64,000 nucleotides of DNA from Rheum nobile (lineage: Eukaryota > Streptophyta > Magnoliopsida > Caryophyllales > Polygonaceae), in contig WOAB01000476.1 in NCBI GenBank assembly GCA_027886185.1, forward strand, positions 3,844,001 through 3,908,000. The letters are read 5' to 3'. The translations under genes and the position numbers were made by a program. Within the stretch, counting starts at the first letter, position 1; each line of letters begins with the position of its first letter. The notes beneath the pieces were generated by a model. The model was given only the letters and a program-made list of their open reading frames with translations, was not told where the DNA came from and did no database searches. Positions 1 through 10,369 of this stretch are shown here, piece by piece.

Positions 1-338
1 GTGCTTTCAGAGCATTCTCAATACATAAAAAAACGATTTCTTAGATAGAAATTTAGCTGGGAAAACAACTATATATAAAGAGCAATTTATGTACATATGG
101 AAAACAAAAAGGTATTCTAATTTGACAGGGATGGGATTGTTAATGTCCTTTAGTTGCAAATTAGAATATTTTTGATTTTTCTTTCATTTCAGACATATAG
201 GTGCAACAGTGAGCAATATAAGTTTAGTGTTCTTCTCATGCAAATCTTGTTCTTTTATTTTTTGTGTTTCATTGGCTTTTTTATGTGATCTGTAGTACCA
301 AATAAGAGCTATAATGATGACATATTAGATAAAACAGT

Positions 339-470
339 GAGTCAGTCAATAATCATCTGGCTTTGTGTTCTAAATGTTTGTTTCTTCTAAAATGAAAACA
401 ATCACTAAATGTTTGTTTCTTCTGAAATGAAAACAATGAGTCAGTTAATAGTCATCTGGCTTTGTGTTCT
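339..470. repeat. Local direct duplication, order A-B-B'-A'
   Basis: A 33-bp unit beginning GAGTCAGT occurs at 339-371 and 438-470. Between them a 32-bp unit beginning TAAATGTTTG occurs at 371-402 and 406-437. All copies are in direct orientation with one or two substitutions. I see no gene in 1-544; the stretch is AT-rich and is either host intergenic DNA or the 5' part of the decayed CACTA element that follows. Confidence 0.7.
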
Positions 471-962
471 AGAGGGCTAGGGTCTTGTGGGAATGCCTTT
501 AGTAAGACATACCTTACGGCTTTATTGAACCTAGTTGCTGCTGAATGAGGATTGAACCTAGCTGCAGAATGTTCATGCTGAATTTTCCAGTTGTTGCTCA
601 ATTTTCTTATTTCTTGAACTCTATGTATGCTTTTAATTTGCCAATATCAATAAAAGTGAGTGCTTCTGATTTTTTAAATGATGTTATAGGAGAAATTTGC
701 TATAGATCAATCAAATATGAAGTTGATAACCTAAGTGTTGCTAAGAAGTGGGGTGATTTCAAACATAATCTCACAAATGATTATCTGTACTTGAAATAAG
801 ACAAAGGTCAGATTCGTACGCAGCCTCCGGTGGAGTTTCCTTTCATTGACAATGATACAATGGGCTGAGTTTATAAAACAGCGTTTCACAAGCGAGTTTC
901 AAGTAATAACTACTACTTTGTTTACACATTCAAATTTAGAGTTGTGATATTAGATAAATTAA

Positions 963-2177
963 TATGATGTTAATTAATGATTGTATGCAAGAAATTAGTG
1001 AGCGCAACAGTGAGCTTGCTAAGCAAAACAAATATCCTTTTAGATCATCTCGAAAGAGTTATGCTCGAATAAAGGAGGAATGGTACGTAGAATACATTGT
1101 CGTTTTAAATGCTTGTATCATTAATATATATTAATAAATTAATTATTGTCTTTTAGCTTAGAGAAAAAGGGTTGGATCCTACCAATTCCTCCTTACCAAG
1201 ATGTGAGTTGTGTGGATGACTGGTAGGCAGACTTATAATGGAAACTATGAATGGGAAGTTCTGAATGTTGTTAGAAATATTGTAAGTTTTCTACAATACC
1301 TTATATAATCAATACCAAAATATGACAACTTATATCAAAGTTTGATTATAATTTGTTGTTTTAGGGGTCATTAAAAGAACAAGTTTCTCTAGGCCAAATA
1401 TCACCTGAAGGTAGAGATGATATTTTGGCTTTGGCCTTAGGCAAGGAAGAACATGCTGGTCGAATTAGGGGTGTTGGTGTGGGAGTGAAGAAGTACTTCC
1501 TTGAGAATAGGCATAGAAATTCAAGTGCTGCCTCTGAGATTCGAATAAATGAACTTCAAGCAAAAATGGAAGTACTCCAACAAGAAAATGCTTCTAGAGA
1601 TCACTTATTGGAATAACTAAAATCACAATTGGATTTTTTTCAGAAAGATTGGATTGAGACTCATGGAGAAGCGCCACCTGTACAAGTGTCATTCTCTTCA
1701 AACGACAATGTCAGCTATTCCAAAAAACAAAGTCTCCATCGTCACATGAACCAATGTTATGTATAACAAATTAGATTTTGACCAGAAAATAAAAGAGTTT
1801 AATGTTTGATAATATGTTTATTGTAGGAGACATGAGAAGAATGTGACTTATTTTGGCCTGATCTAAGCTCTAAAGTGGTAAAGGGAGGGTTCTTGTTCCT
1901 CCAATGGGAAAAGTTTTTAATGCATCATTGCCAACCGCTAGGATCAGATAAACTCAAAATTATAGTTGAGGATGCGTTAATTCCAAATGTTGTTGTACCC
2001 TTTCCCACTAAAGAGGTCACTTCAGTTTTACAAGCTAAGGACACTCCTGTGGTATGGCCTAAGGGACTAGTAGTCATTTTACAGGTAATTTCATACTTTC
2101 ATGGATTTAGTAGGATTTTTGTTCAAATTACTTTAATTTTCAATGTTTGTATCATGATATATAACTCTTTATCTTAG
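963..2177 (+). pseudogene. CACTA transposase-like protein (Transposase_24 type), multi-exon remnant
   Basis: The first recognisable exon (from about 965) encodes ISERNSELAKQ and SYARIKEEW, resembling the SxRN...SFAxIxEE block of En/Spm transposases. After an intron, 1363-1616 encodes GRDDILALALGKEEHAGR followed by IRGVGVGVKKYF, matching the family's DILxxALGxxEHxGRVRGVG signature, then a short leucine/glutamine-rich coiled coil ending in a stop at 1614-1616. A further exon at 1875-2080 encodes LGSDKLKIIVEDALIPN and PFPTKEVTSVLQAKDTPVVWPK, like the domain between transposase and protease in these elements. An internal stop near 1217 shows loss of function. Exon borders are inferred from reading frame and GT/AG only. 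Confidence 0.6.
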
Positions 2178-2389
2178 ACTCAGAATCAAAACTCCGAGTG
2201 TACAAAGAACCAACCCCTAGACAAAAGAAATGGATAAAGATATACACCGACACCAACAATATGCCACCGCATTGGAGAAATACCTTATAACCTATCCTTC
2301 TTTGCAACATTATTTTTTGATCACCATCGATATTGCAAAGGATATTTTAAACTACACACAACAACTACATGTTGGGAAATAGCATATTA

Positions 2390-3297
2390 AGGTGTGTTTA
2401 CAAAAGGAAGCAATGGATAATGCTCATGTTGCTCTATACATAAAGTAAGTTGAGAGATTAAAAAATACTTCTATATTATTTTTACCAAAGTATATTACAA
2501 TTTTTCTTATGATTGCGTATGTTTCTTTTGACATGTATTTGTATGAAGTCGTCCTTCCAGTATTTATGCATTTTTTTGTCCAACATATATTGCTCATGGT
2601 TACAAGGATTCAGAGGAGAAATATCCACACTTTTTTTTTTGTAGATTTCATTGGATGCTTACTGTTATAAATCCACAGGATAATATTATTTATTGGCTAG
2701 ATCCATTAAGGAAGGGTGCACTTGATAAATTCAGAGCTATGGTTGATATGTAATTTATCTTAATTTTTTATTCTTTAATCAATCATATATATATATTTAA
2801 CTTGCTACTATATATTTTGTAGTGCCATTATTGTCTTCTTAGTGCAAAAAAACAGAACAATAGGAGGAACACACGTTGGTTGAATATTTCATAAAGTCTA
2901 TCAATATTTGTTTCATTCTTGATTTGTCTTTTATTTCACAATTTGTTTATAGAATGTTCTATGCGTGTGGTGATTTGGATTTTTTTGCTTTACTTTTGTA
3001 GTGTCCGGAACAAGAACCAAACACTCTAGATTGCGGTTATTATGTATATTGATACATGCGGGAGATAATGGATCATAAGTGCACTATCATTCCAATCAAT
3101 GTAAGTGTCTGGTATATAATTTATATAAACTGATATTATGTGTATACATATACATATATACATAAATTATATTGGCATGCAATGTATATGTTTTTTTGTA
3201 GTATTTTCAAGATTCACCAAGCGTCTAAAACATACATCATATTGATGAGATACGAGAGGAATGGTTTCAATATTTGGAGACACTGATTGCAAAGTAG
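2390..3297 (+). pseudogene. C48 / Ulp1-like cysteine protease remnant of the CACTA element
   Basis: Ulp1-type proteases cleave SUMO-like conjugates with a His-Asp-Gln-Cys active site. An exon beginning after TTTGTAG (about 2646) encodes FHWMLTVINPQDNIIYWLDP, which holds the expected His-Trp and the Asp of the triad. A second exon (about 3001-3102) encodes CPEQEPNTLDCGYYVY, carrying the candidate Gln and the catalytic Cys, then YMREIMDHK. A third piece (3202-3297) encodes HIDEIREEWFQYLE, the usual C-terminal end. A TGA after YYVY and TAA/TAG codons elsewhere break it. Family membership is well supported by the HW / LD / Q / DCGYY order; activity is excluded. Confidence 0.65.
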
Positions 3298-3569
3298 CCA
3301 TTCCACTTACACGTTAGAATTTAGATGTAAAACAATGATCTTTTGTCACCTTGAATTGTTTGCAAACATTAGAGACGTGTAGGATTTGTTTAACATTTGA
3401 TTATATATATACATATCTGAATTGGTTCAAATGTATAATTATTGTGTCCTCTTGCAATTGTATAGTGCATTTAACTAATAATGATTTCTTTTACTACTAG
3501 TTTTTATATATAATTATTGTGTACTATAAGAGGTGTGTGGTATACATGAAGGCATTAAAAGAAACTGAT

Positions 3570-3690
3570 TATTATAAAAACAATTCTCGACCAAAACCTT
3601 TAGGATTTTTTTTAAAACCGTCGGAAAACCACAGAACGTCGAAATCAAATTCGACGTCAATGCCGTGTACCAATAGATCCACCACTATCA
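3570..3690. repeat. Possible CACTA 3' subterminal region
   Basis: Short GC-containing motifs CCGTCGG, CGTCGAAAT and TTCGACGTC, partly palindromic, appear abruptly at 3619-3657 in otherwise AT-rich DNA. CACTA elements often carry arrays of CGTCGG-type subterminal repeats that bind transposase. No TAGTG terminus or 3-bp TSD could be fixed, so this is tentative. From 3300 to 3570 I see no coding signal. Confidence 0.3.
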
Positions 3691-4038
3691 AAAGACGCCA
3701 TGCATGCGGCATGACTTGACAAGGGCAACGTTCAAAACGGCCAAACAATTTCGAACGTGATTTGAAAACGGGAAATAGTTTCCAATCCTAAAGGGGTACT
3801 CAAAGAAACAAATCCAACCTTTTCGGTGCCAATCGGCGTGCTCATAAGGACGGGGGAGACGCGCCACCGTCCCGACATGGAACTTCCCTACTTCCAAAAT
3901 CCTGTCTAACTCCGGCTGAGTCATGGTCCCGACCAAAGAATCCTCTTGACTTAAGAGCTCTAGGGTGGCGAAGCCATTGTCCTTCTCGCTGTGGTTGCAG
4001 GACGCGATCCGACTCCTTTTGGATCTTGAAAAAGCCAT
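3688..4038 (-). pseudogene. Fragment of a Tat-element accessory ORF (Transposase_28 / 'putative gypsy type transposon')
   Basis: The ATG at 4036-4038 opens a 116-codon reading frame on the minus strand. It encodes TQPELDRILEVGKFHVGTV, ARLPRPYEHAD and GWICFFEYPFRIGNYFPFS. These align with the first exon of the antisense gene at 13344-15263 (ETELDQVLQVGG, ARLPHPDERAD, GWICFYVYPFRIGHKFPFS). The frame ends at 3688, inside the domain, so only the N-terminal third remains. This type of ORF is known as an accessory gene of Tat-lineage Ty3/gypsy elements. The fragment lies directly left of the solo LTR at 4204, and its upstream side (4039-4198) shows no other coding signal. Confidence 0.65.
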
Positions 4039-4437
4039 GGAAGAACAAGCAAAAAGGTAATGGAAATAATTTGAATTTTTACCTTGGAAAAGAGAAAGCT
4101 TTTTTGCAGGAGGAGAGGCAGTACAAGATAAATGCGGTGGTTGCAAATTTAACGAGGTGAAACCGATTGACAAGTTGGCCAAAACGATGATCCACTAAGA
4201 CGCTGTAATAACCCTCAATTTTGAGTAGGGGTATTTGGGTAATTTTCAAACTTCCGTTTTGTAAGTAAGACGTGTTGGGCATTTTCTGTAACCTCTGTAA
4301 GGACCATTTGAACGTAATAATATACATTTAGTAAAGATATATGGGTCATAGATTAATTGTGGGATGCTAAAAATAAGATTTAGAAAAGACCGCGATCTAA
4401 GACCACGACCAAGGACCCAGAACGCGAGCACGAGAAT

Positions 4438-5025
4438 ACTGCGACCGCGGTTTTGAAAACGCGGGTGCAGTTTTGCCTGTGTGCAAACCGCGATCGCGGT
4501 TCTGAAACCGCGATCGCGGGAAAACCTATGTTCGTCTTTTTCGTCTGCTTCCAGAAGGCCGACGCTCGAATTTCCCTCGTGCTCCGAACGGTGGGGAGTT
4601 GGATCGGTTGGGTTGCCGACGCTGAGGTGAACTCCCTCTTCCTCGAGCCTATATATAGGGCTCGAAGCTGGCTCATTCCCCATCATCTCAAGCTTTTCTT
4701 TCCTTCTCAAAAGTTGTTTGTGTTTGTCGCCGGAGTTTCGTCACCGGAGCCGAAGTCGTCGTCGTGGGAGATCCTTGGAGTGGTGGTGGTGCGCGGTGGT
4801 TCAGAAGCGAAGTCGTCGTCATCGGTATGACCTCAGATTCGAGTTAGGTTTGCGTCGGGATGGAGTCCCGCGACCGCGGCTCCATCCACCGCGACCGGGT
4901 AGAGACCCGCGGCCTCAACTGGGCGCGAAACCGCGATCGCGGTTATAAAACCGCGGGCGCGGTTTTGCCCAGCAAGGCCGCAATCGCGGCTATGCCATCC
5001 GCGACCGCGGCACTGGTTTCTTTCC
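4438..5025. repeat. Cluster of CCGCGRYCGCGG palindromes inside solo LTR copy A
   Basis: The palindrome CCGCGATCGCGG and variants (CGCGACCGCGG, CCGCGGGCGCGG, CCGCAATCGCGG) occurs about nine times, near 4440, 4488, 4507, 4871, 4930, 4950, 4978 and 5001. Several are separated by TTNTRAAA. The longer arrangement palindrome-spacer-palindrome-GTTTTGCC is present twice, near 4440 and 4928. The same motifs occur inverted in copy B at 45775-46370. GC-rich palindromes keep long frames open here by chance. Confidence 0.8.
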
Positions 5026-5327
5026 TTCGTTTTGCTACGTAATTTCGTATCGTATCTAACTTAGGGTTCCGTCTTATAACTCGTCGTCGTAGGAATCCGT
5101 GCTCAGATTCAAGTTCCAGTTCTCGAACCCGATCTCTTCGTTCGTCTAAACTAAGGCAAGTGACGGTTCACTCTTGCTCATTATTCAATATTTCCCTTGA
5201 TTATCAATTATTTGATTGTTAATTAAATTGGAATAAAGTTGTTGTTTTGTGTTTGGGAACAGATTTGATTAAACAATGTGTTAAAATGTGGATTTATAAT
5301 AGGTTGTATATATTGCTAGAAACAACG

Positions 5328-6294
5328 ATTTCCTTTCCGTCTGAAACCTTGGCACCGATCTAAGATACGACCTTCTCGTAGGGATCCAAATCCAAAGCAG
5401 TAAAGTCCTACTGCTTTTTTAACGATTTGGGGACTGGAAACTGACCGTCCTTTTGGTTCTCCTCTCGTAGGACTTGGTATTTTGTTTTGTTATTATTTTG
5501 GACCCCCTTTGAAAAAACTCCAAAAAACAATTATAAAATGGAGTTTTCGAGTTCTAAAAAGTTTCAAAGAAAGAACAAAATTCTTGTTTCTAAAGGTCCA
5601 AAAAGAACCAAAAAAATTGAGAGAGGATTCAAGTGAAACAAAAAAAGATTCTATAATCAATAATCAGATTATTCATGAATCATCCATTCAAACCCGATCT
5701 ATGGATTGGACAAATTATTCACTGACAAAAAGAAAAATGAAAGATTTGACTGTTAGAACAAGCACAATCAGAAATCAAATAGAAAGAATTACAAAAGACA
5801 AGAAAAATGGATTTCGAACTCTAAAGATAAATATTAGTCCTAACAAAACAAGTTATGGTGCTCAAAAATTAGCATCACTAAAAAGTATTTTTCAGATATT
5901 AAAAAGAAGAAATCATCGATTAATCCGTAAATCACATTATTTTAGAAAATGGATCGTGGAGAGGATATACACGGATATCCTTCTAGAGAGCTTTCCATAT
6001 ATCATTAATCGTCTTACAAATAGTCTTTATAGGCCCATGATCATTATAAAACTTTTTCGTAAATTTTAAAAAAAATATTTATTTGATACAAAAGAGAAAA
6101 AGATAATTGAGCGTATTTCAACTATACAAAAAACAATTTCACCTTCTCGTATTCGTCATAAGATTCAGATGAAGTCGGAGGTTTCTTTTAAATTATCCCT
6201 CGTGTCACATGCCTATGTATTTTACAAATTATCACAAACCCAGGTTATTAACTTGTATAAGTTAAGACATGTCTTTCAATATGACGGATCATCT
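5328..6294 (+). pseudogene. ycf1: Nuclear plastid DNA (NUPT): fragment of plastid ycf1 (TIC214)
   Basis: 5482-6294 reads in one frame with a single TAA at 6067-6069. It encodes IHESSIQTRSMDWTNYSL, RTSTIRNQIERITKDKK, INISPNKTSYGAQKL, LKRRNHRLIRKSHYF and, near the right end, AYVFYKLSQTQVINLYKLR. I recognise these as the lysine-rich C-terminal half of plastid Ycf1/TIC214, a protein-import component of the chloroplast inner envelope. The inverted LTR copy at 44247-46512 lacks this block: both copies share GCTAGAAACAACG (ending 5327) and resume at about TTATATTAT (6295). That gives an empty-site allele and borders within a few bases. The first ~150 bp lie inside the insert but I could not assign them to ycf1 with confidence. 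It is a dead nuclear copy. Confidence 0.85.
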
Positions 6295-7544
6295 TTATAT
6301 TATCATAAAGTGTTGAATGGATTTTGGTGTGGATTTATACGTGGACTTACATGCTTAGTTAGCACGAGTGTTTGTAGGAACGCTATGTACCTTACGAGGT
6401 CTAGTCGTTTCTTTATAACTTTGTGTTAGGAAGATAAATGCCCTAACACTTTCTGGTCATGACCTACCTCTATTCGAATATAGGTGGTGGTACACTTAGC
6501 TAGTGCCAAAATTCGGGATTCGTCCCATGTTATATATCTCATTGCGAGATTGTTGTGGATTAAAAGCTTTAACGTTAAATGTTCATTTTGGAATTAAATA
6601 AGATAAGTGCTTTACGCACGTAATTAATATACCCTCGGGCGAGGAGTACAACATGGAAACCGTCCGGACTCTTGTTAGAGTAAGTCTTCTTTCCAATCTG
6701 GATTCGTACTGCGCGGTGAGGTTGGTCGTAGACCCAAATAATCAAGGTCGTTTTTAAACTTGTGTGAAAACTTAACGTTCCCAAACAATTGTCATACATT
6801 TCCTATAAGACTCAATTCCGTTGGAGTCTTCTTTTCAGTGCATGCCTTTCTTCTATCATTCCGTGAAAGTTTCGGGTTATGTATCGTTTCTTCGGTTATT
6901 ATTCGAGGGACAATGATAGTAAAAGGTTACGATCACTAGAACCATTCTGTTTGTACCCTTGCATAGTCTTTCATTAGACTAACCAACCGGGTTTTATTCC
7001 TTGCATGGTTGGCTGGTGTCATCCGTCCTATACGACACATCAGAGGATTGTCCCCGACGATTGAAGTAACCAGTCGAAGAGAAGGCTTGCAGATGAAGTT
7101 GCGTTTTAAGAAGTAATATTTCCGAGGTGTGTATGTTTAATTTGAAATAAATATAATACATAGTCATGTAATTATGACTATTTTAAAAGAGTCTTCCGCT
7201 GTCACTATACTTTGTCGTAAAACCTTCCTTCTCATTTTACGAGAGGAATCTTAATAAAAGGTTGAGTTTATTCTTTTAAAATGTCTTCCGCTGATTATTC
7301 TTTCGTTACTTAATATTTATGTATTTATATAAGCTTAATTGTTCCGATTAAAGCCTGGGGTGACTTTGGACATTAACGTCTGAGGTCACTGGCGTGTGAC
7401 ACTACAGACGTAAGTCGGGGGTGTTATAGACGCCGCCACGTCGTCTTCGCCTGTAGAGAAATCGACAGAGAAAGATTGCATCCAGAGAGAGAAAAGGAAA
7501 GTTAACCACTCCATCGAAACCGTGGAAAACGCCAAGGAAGGAAC

Positions 7545-8069
7545 CTTGAGGACAAGCCAAAGGTCACTTCGCGAAGAACTACTTCAAGAAGAAGGCTGGT
7601 GAACCCCCGCTTGAGAAGGCATTGGTGTCAACATGGGGAGAATTGGACTCAGATGATAAAATTGAGACTTCGTCCAAATACACGCGCCTTATGGCTGACA
7701 GTGCTGAACCAGAAGAATAGGTTAGTGAAGATGACATTCTTTCAAAGTTAAAAACCAAGTCTAAGGAACATTTAACTACTCTTATTATAAATATTGGAAA
7801 TGAAATCTCTTAACTCTATGACGAACTTGAAGATAAAGGATGATACAATCACTAATTTGATGGAGGACTACAATATTTGGTCCAAAAAAGTCATCATGTT
7901 AGAGGGTGTAGCATCTTTTTCTTTAAGAGGTTTTAATACTTGCTCTAAGTTGAAAGAAAACTCTATTGCTCTAGAATTTGAGGTCACTAAACTTGAATCT
8001 AAAATGTTAATGCTCAAACTTAGTAATGCTAAGCTGGTAAACACCTTCAAAACACTAATAGTGACTTAA
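7545..8069 (+). pseudogene. Ty1/copia (Sirevirus-like) gag fragment, C-terminal part
   Basis: In frame after a GQAKGHFAKNYFKKK remnant of a CCHC zinc knuckle come KAGEPPLEKALVSTWGELDSDD, a run of acidic residues, and SEDDILSKLKTKSKEHLTTL. This matches the same region of the Sirevirus gag at 36556-37926 (KKKAGMPP, MVATWGESDSDDE, ESDLISSLKCKSKEILISL). A TAG near 7719 and frame changes break it, and from 7794 the coiled-coil part continues in another frame. No LTR or pol flanks it. The stretch 8070-8224 shows no clear coding signal. Confidence 0.6.
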
Positions 8070-8224
8070 AATCAAGAAAAAGGCATGGCTGGTGTTACGA
8101 CTATTGGATCTTGACCACATGGACCTCCTAGAGACGTCAAGATACATTGCCATGGATCACTACTGAAGGAAGACACTATGTGGATGACTGTAATACACAA
8201 AGAAAATTAAACGTGATGAACCAT

Positions 8225-8629
8225 GTCGGACAACACAATCAAGAAAGTTTTCCTTCCATAAATAAGATTGGTTGTAATTGGAGATAAGTGGGCCCGTCAA
8301 AGCTCACAAATAAGGAAATACCCAAGATAGAAGATATAAGATGAAGTATATCTTATACAAGAAATTATATTTATCTTATCTATATTATTTACTTATGCTC
8401 CAAATAAGATTTTATCTTGTATTTATGCTAATCATACATCTATTAGGAATGACCATAGAACTCTATATAACAAGGGTATCCAATTCTTGTAAACATATAC
8501 AAATCTCAATATTCAATACGATACCACTTACAAACAAGCTTGCTTTTGTCTTTGTTCGCATAATCCTTGACCATATACTCCATAATCCAAGCAGATCGTG
8601 TCTTAGTACAAAATCTATCCAGAATAATT
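8225..8629 (+). repeat. LTR-like sequence ending at a primer-binding site
   Basis: 8225 reads TGTCGGACAAC and the block ends just before TGGCGTCCAACGTGGGG at 8630. It contains a TATA-like CTATATAAC at 8463-8471 followed by pyrimidine/AT-rich sequence typical of an LTR R-U5 region. The start is a guess from the TG dinucleotide. It does not resemble the LTR at 15573-16247, so the two do not belong to one intact element. Confidence 0.4.
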
Positions 8630-8646
8630 GGCGTCCAACGTGGGGT
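8630..8646 (+). promoter_or_regulatory. Primer-binding-site-like sequence of a Tat element
   Basis: TGGCGTCCAACGTGGGG directly follows the LTR-like block. TGGCGYC...GTGGGG is the form seen after the 5' LTR in many plant Tat-lineage elements, where a tRNA 3' end primes minus-strand DNA. I did not identify the tRNA. Confidence 0.5.
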
Positions 8647-8833
8647 TGGGAGTAAAAAAGATTACACTTTTTCTCAACCGAACACTGCAATCCTTAATCA
8701 ACCATTTCCACCGAAGGACCTACTAACAACGACACTCGATTTGAAAACGTCGTCGTCACTAACGACACGACGCGACCACAAAACCAAAGCGAATAGTCTA
8801 GTCCAAGGACTAGGCGTCCCACGCGCCACCGAC

Positions 8834-10260
8834 ATGGCATAACTTTGAGAAAGGATGAAAACTCAATAGGAATCACTCGCCGCCCAAAGAACTCATTTGG
8901 AAGCGAGACTCCAAGAATTGCTAAAGGAAAACGAGCCAGTGCGTTCCCAGAACATTTCCATGCCACCGTTAGCACTGCGACCGAGGCTCCAATACGTCTA
9001 CAATGACAATGCCATCGGGCTTCTAGATGTGGAATTCTCCGCTGTCAACCAATCTCTCTTCTCTACTCCGAATGTCACGCCGTCTGTAGGAGAAGAAGGC
9101 CATCGCCATGCGCTGATGACGAACAACAGCCAATGTACTAATGAATGAGGAGCCATCGATGTGATATAGGTGCTTCTCATGGAGTTTGATCGATGACGTT
9201 ATAAAAATAAAGTGGAAAAAAAAGCTCAAAACTTTAAACGAGAGATTCGCTCAGGTCCAAGGGGTGCCCAGACCCATCGTGAGGAAGGTGACGACTGCTA
9301 CACCGACTCACCCTTCACCGACATCATTGCTCACGTCAAAATTCCTAAGAAGTAAACTGTCACTGACATGCTGTCATACGGCGATAAATCCGATCCCAAT
9401 GAACATGTCTTGTTGTACAAGCAAAAGATGATGATGAGCGCGGTGCCTAAGCATGTGAAAGAAGCCATGATGTGAAAGTGGTTTTGAGCCACCCTGTAAG
9501 GCTTCGCCTTAACATGGTTCATGCACCAACCCCACAAGAGCATCTCCTCCTTCGTGGGGATGATCAACCTATTAAAAACCCAATTTGTGAGAAATCGACA
9601 ACATAAGAAATAGTAAAACAATCTTTATCATGTCACCCAACGCCTAAGAGAGACGCTACAAAAATTCCTCAATAGGTTCAATGATGATAAGGTGTTGATA
9701 CCTTAATGCCATAACTCTACCGCCATAGAAGCATTCCAAAGAGGATTGTACGAGAAGTCGAAACTATATTGCAATCAAACCAAGTATCTATGCCAAACGT
9801 TCGAAGACTTCCAAGCCAAGACTATGGCTTATGTTCATTTAGAAGATGACAACCTTTTCCAAGAAGCGTCACAGGAACCAACGTGAACCAACAAACGCAT
9901 CAACAAAGGTTAAATGTTCTACGAGCCCTATCCTCGCAAGAATCCGGGAAACCGTGTTGTCTACAACGTCTGCGACAACAACCATGACATGCAGTATACC
10001 TGAGGGGTCCATATGCCCCTACTCCACCACTCGTTCAACATCGGATCCACCGACAAGGTGAGAGCCATGACCAAACTAGGCGACACCATTATGTGGCTGC
10101 ATAAACCGGATAATCCAATGAACAAGAAGTTTCCTGACAAGAGGTGCGACTTCTATTGTGACATAGGACACAACGCTGATGAATGTCGTCCCTTGACGAA
10201 AGAAGTTGTGCAACTGCGGTAGAAGGGCCATCTTAGAGATCTAATCTCATATAGGGCAAG
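8834..10260 (+). pseudogene. Tat-type gag, heavily broken
   Basis: Pieces in several frames follow Tat gag order. First comes an N-terminal helix rich in Glu/Leu (LEARLQELLKENEP, about 8897). Then comes a Retrotrans_gag-like block near 9430-9600, with MSAVPKHVKEAMM, a KWF...L-G-A-TWF pattern and NLLKTQFVRNRQHKK. Last is a zinc-knuckle-like CDFYCDIGHNADEC followed by RPLTKEVVQL at 10146-10219. At least five stop codons and several frame changes interrupt it. At 10330-10370 the sequence passes straight into the RNase H part of pol: protease and most of reverse transcriptase are missing. Confidence 0.65.
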
Positions 10261-10369
10261 GGCGACCCTAGATTAGAACAAATGCGAAGAGGTTCTCTTC
10301 CTCCCCCGCCTCATGTGAAGATTGTGAACAATATCTTAGGAGGCTTGAAAATATGTGGAACATATGTTT

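Larger units (their letters stand above)
545..3690 (+). mobile_element. Decayed CACTA (En/Spm-like) DNA transposon, 5' end not seen
   Basis: Short exon-like coding pieces on the plus strand, in order, resemble proteins of plant CACTA transposons: a transposase-associated part (about 963-2080) and a C48/Ulp1-like cysteine protease (about 2390-3297). The pieces are separated by AT-rich stretches with intron-like borders, for example GT near 1081 with AG near 1156, and TTTGTAG just before the HW motif. Several exons contain stop codons, so the copy is dead. I could not find a CACTA...TAGTG terminal pair, so both borders are estimates. Association of a transposase with a C48 protease is established for plant CACTA elements; the assignment rests on motif recognition. 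Confidence 0.6.
4204..7428 (+). mobile_element. Solo LTR (copy A) with 5-bp TSD, carrying a plastid DNA insertion
   Basis: The element starts TGTAATAACCC at 4204 and ends GGGGGTGTTATA at 7428 (ancestrally ...TTACA, as in copy B). It is flanked by GACGC on both sides (4199-4203 and 7429-7433). A second copy lies inverted at 44247-46512. Removing the ycf1 insertion (about 5328-6294) leaves about 2.26 kb, the same as copy B. TG...CA-type ends, a 5-bp TSD and no internal gag/pol, PBS or PPT make a solo LTR formed by LTR-LTR recombination the simplest reading; a short non-autonomous element is the alternative. Short ORFs inside it are not conserved between copies. Confidence 0.75.

Noticed and set aside
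4246..5042. ORFs of 60-154 codons on both strands in the GC-rich part of solo LTR A
   Set aside because: Kept open by GC palindromes lacking stops; frames are not conserved in copy B and no domain is recognised.
9023..9229. Minus-strand ORFs across the Tat gag
   Set aside because: The plus strand carries recognisable, if broken, gag; the minus frames have no domain.
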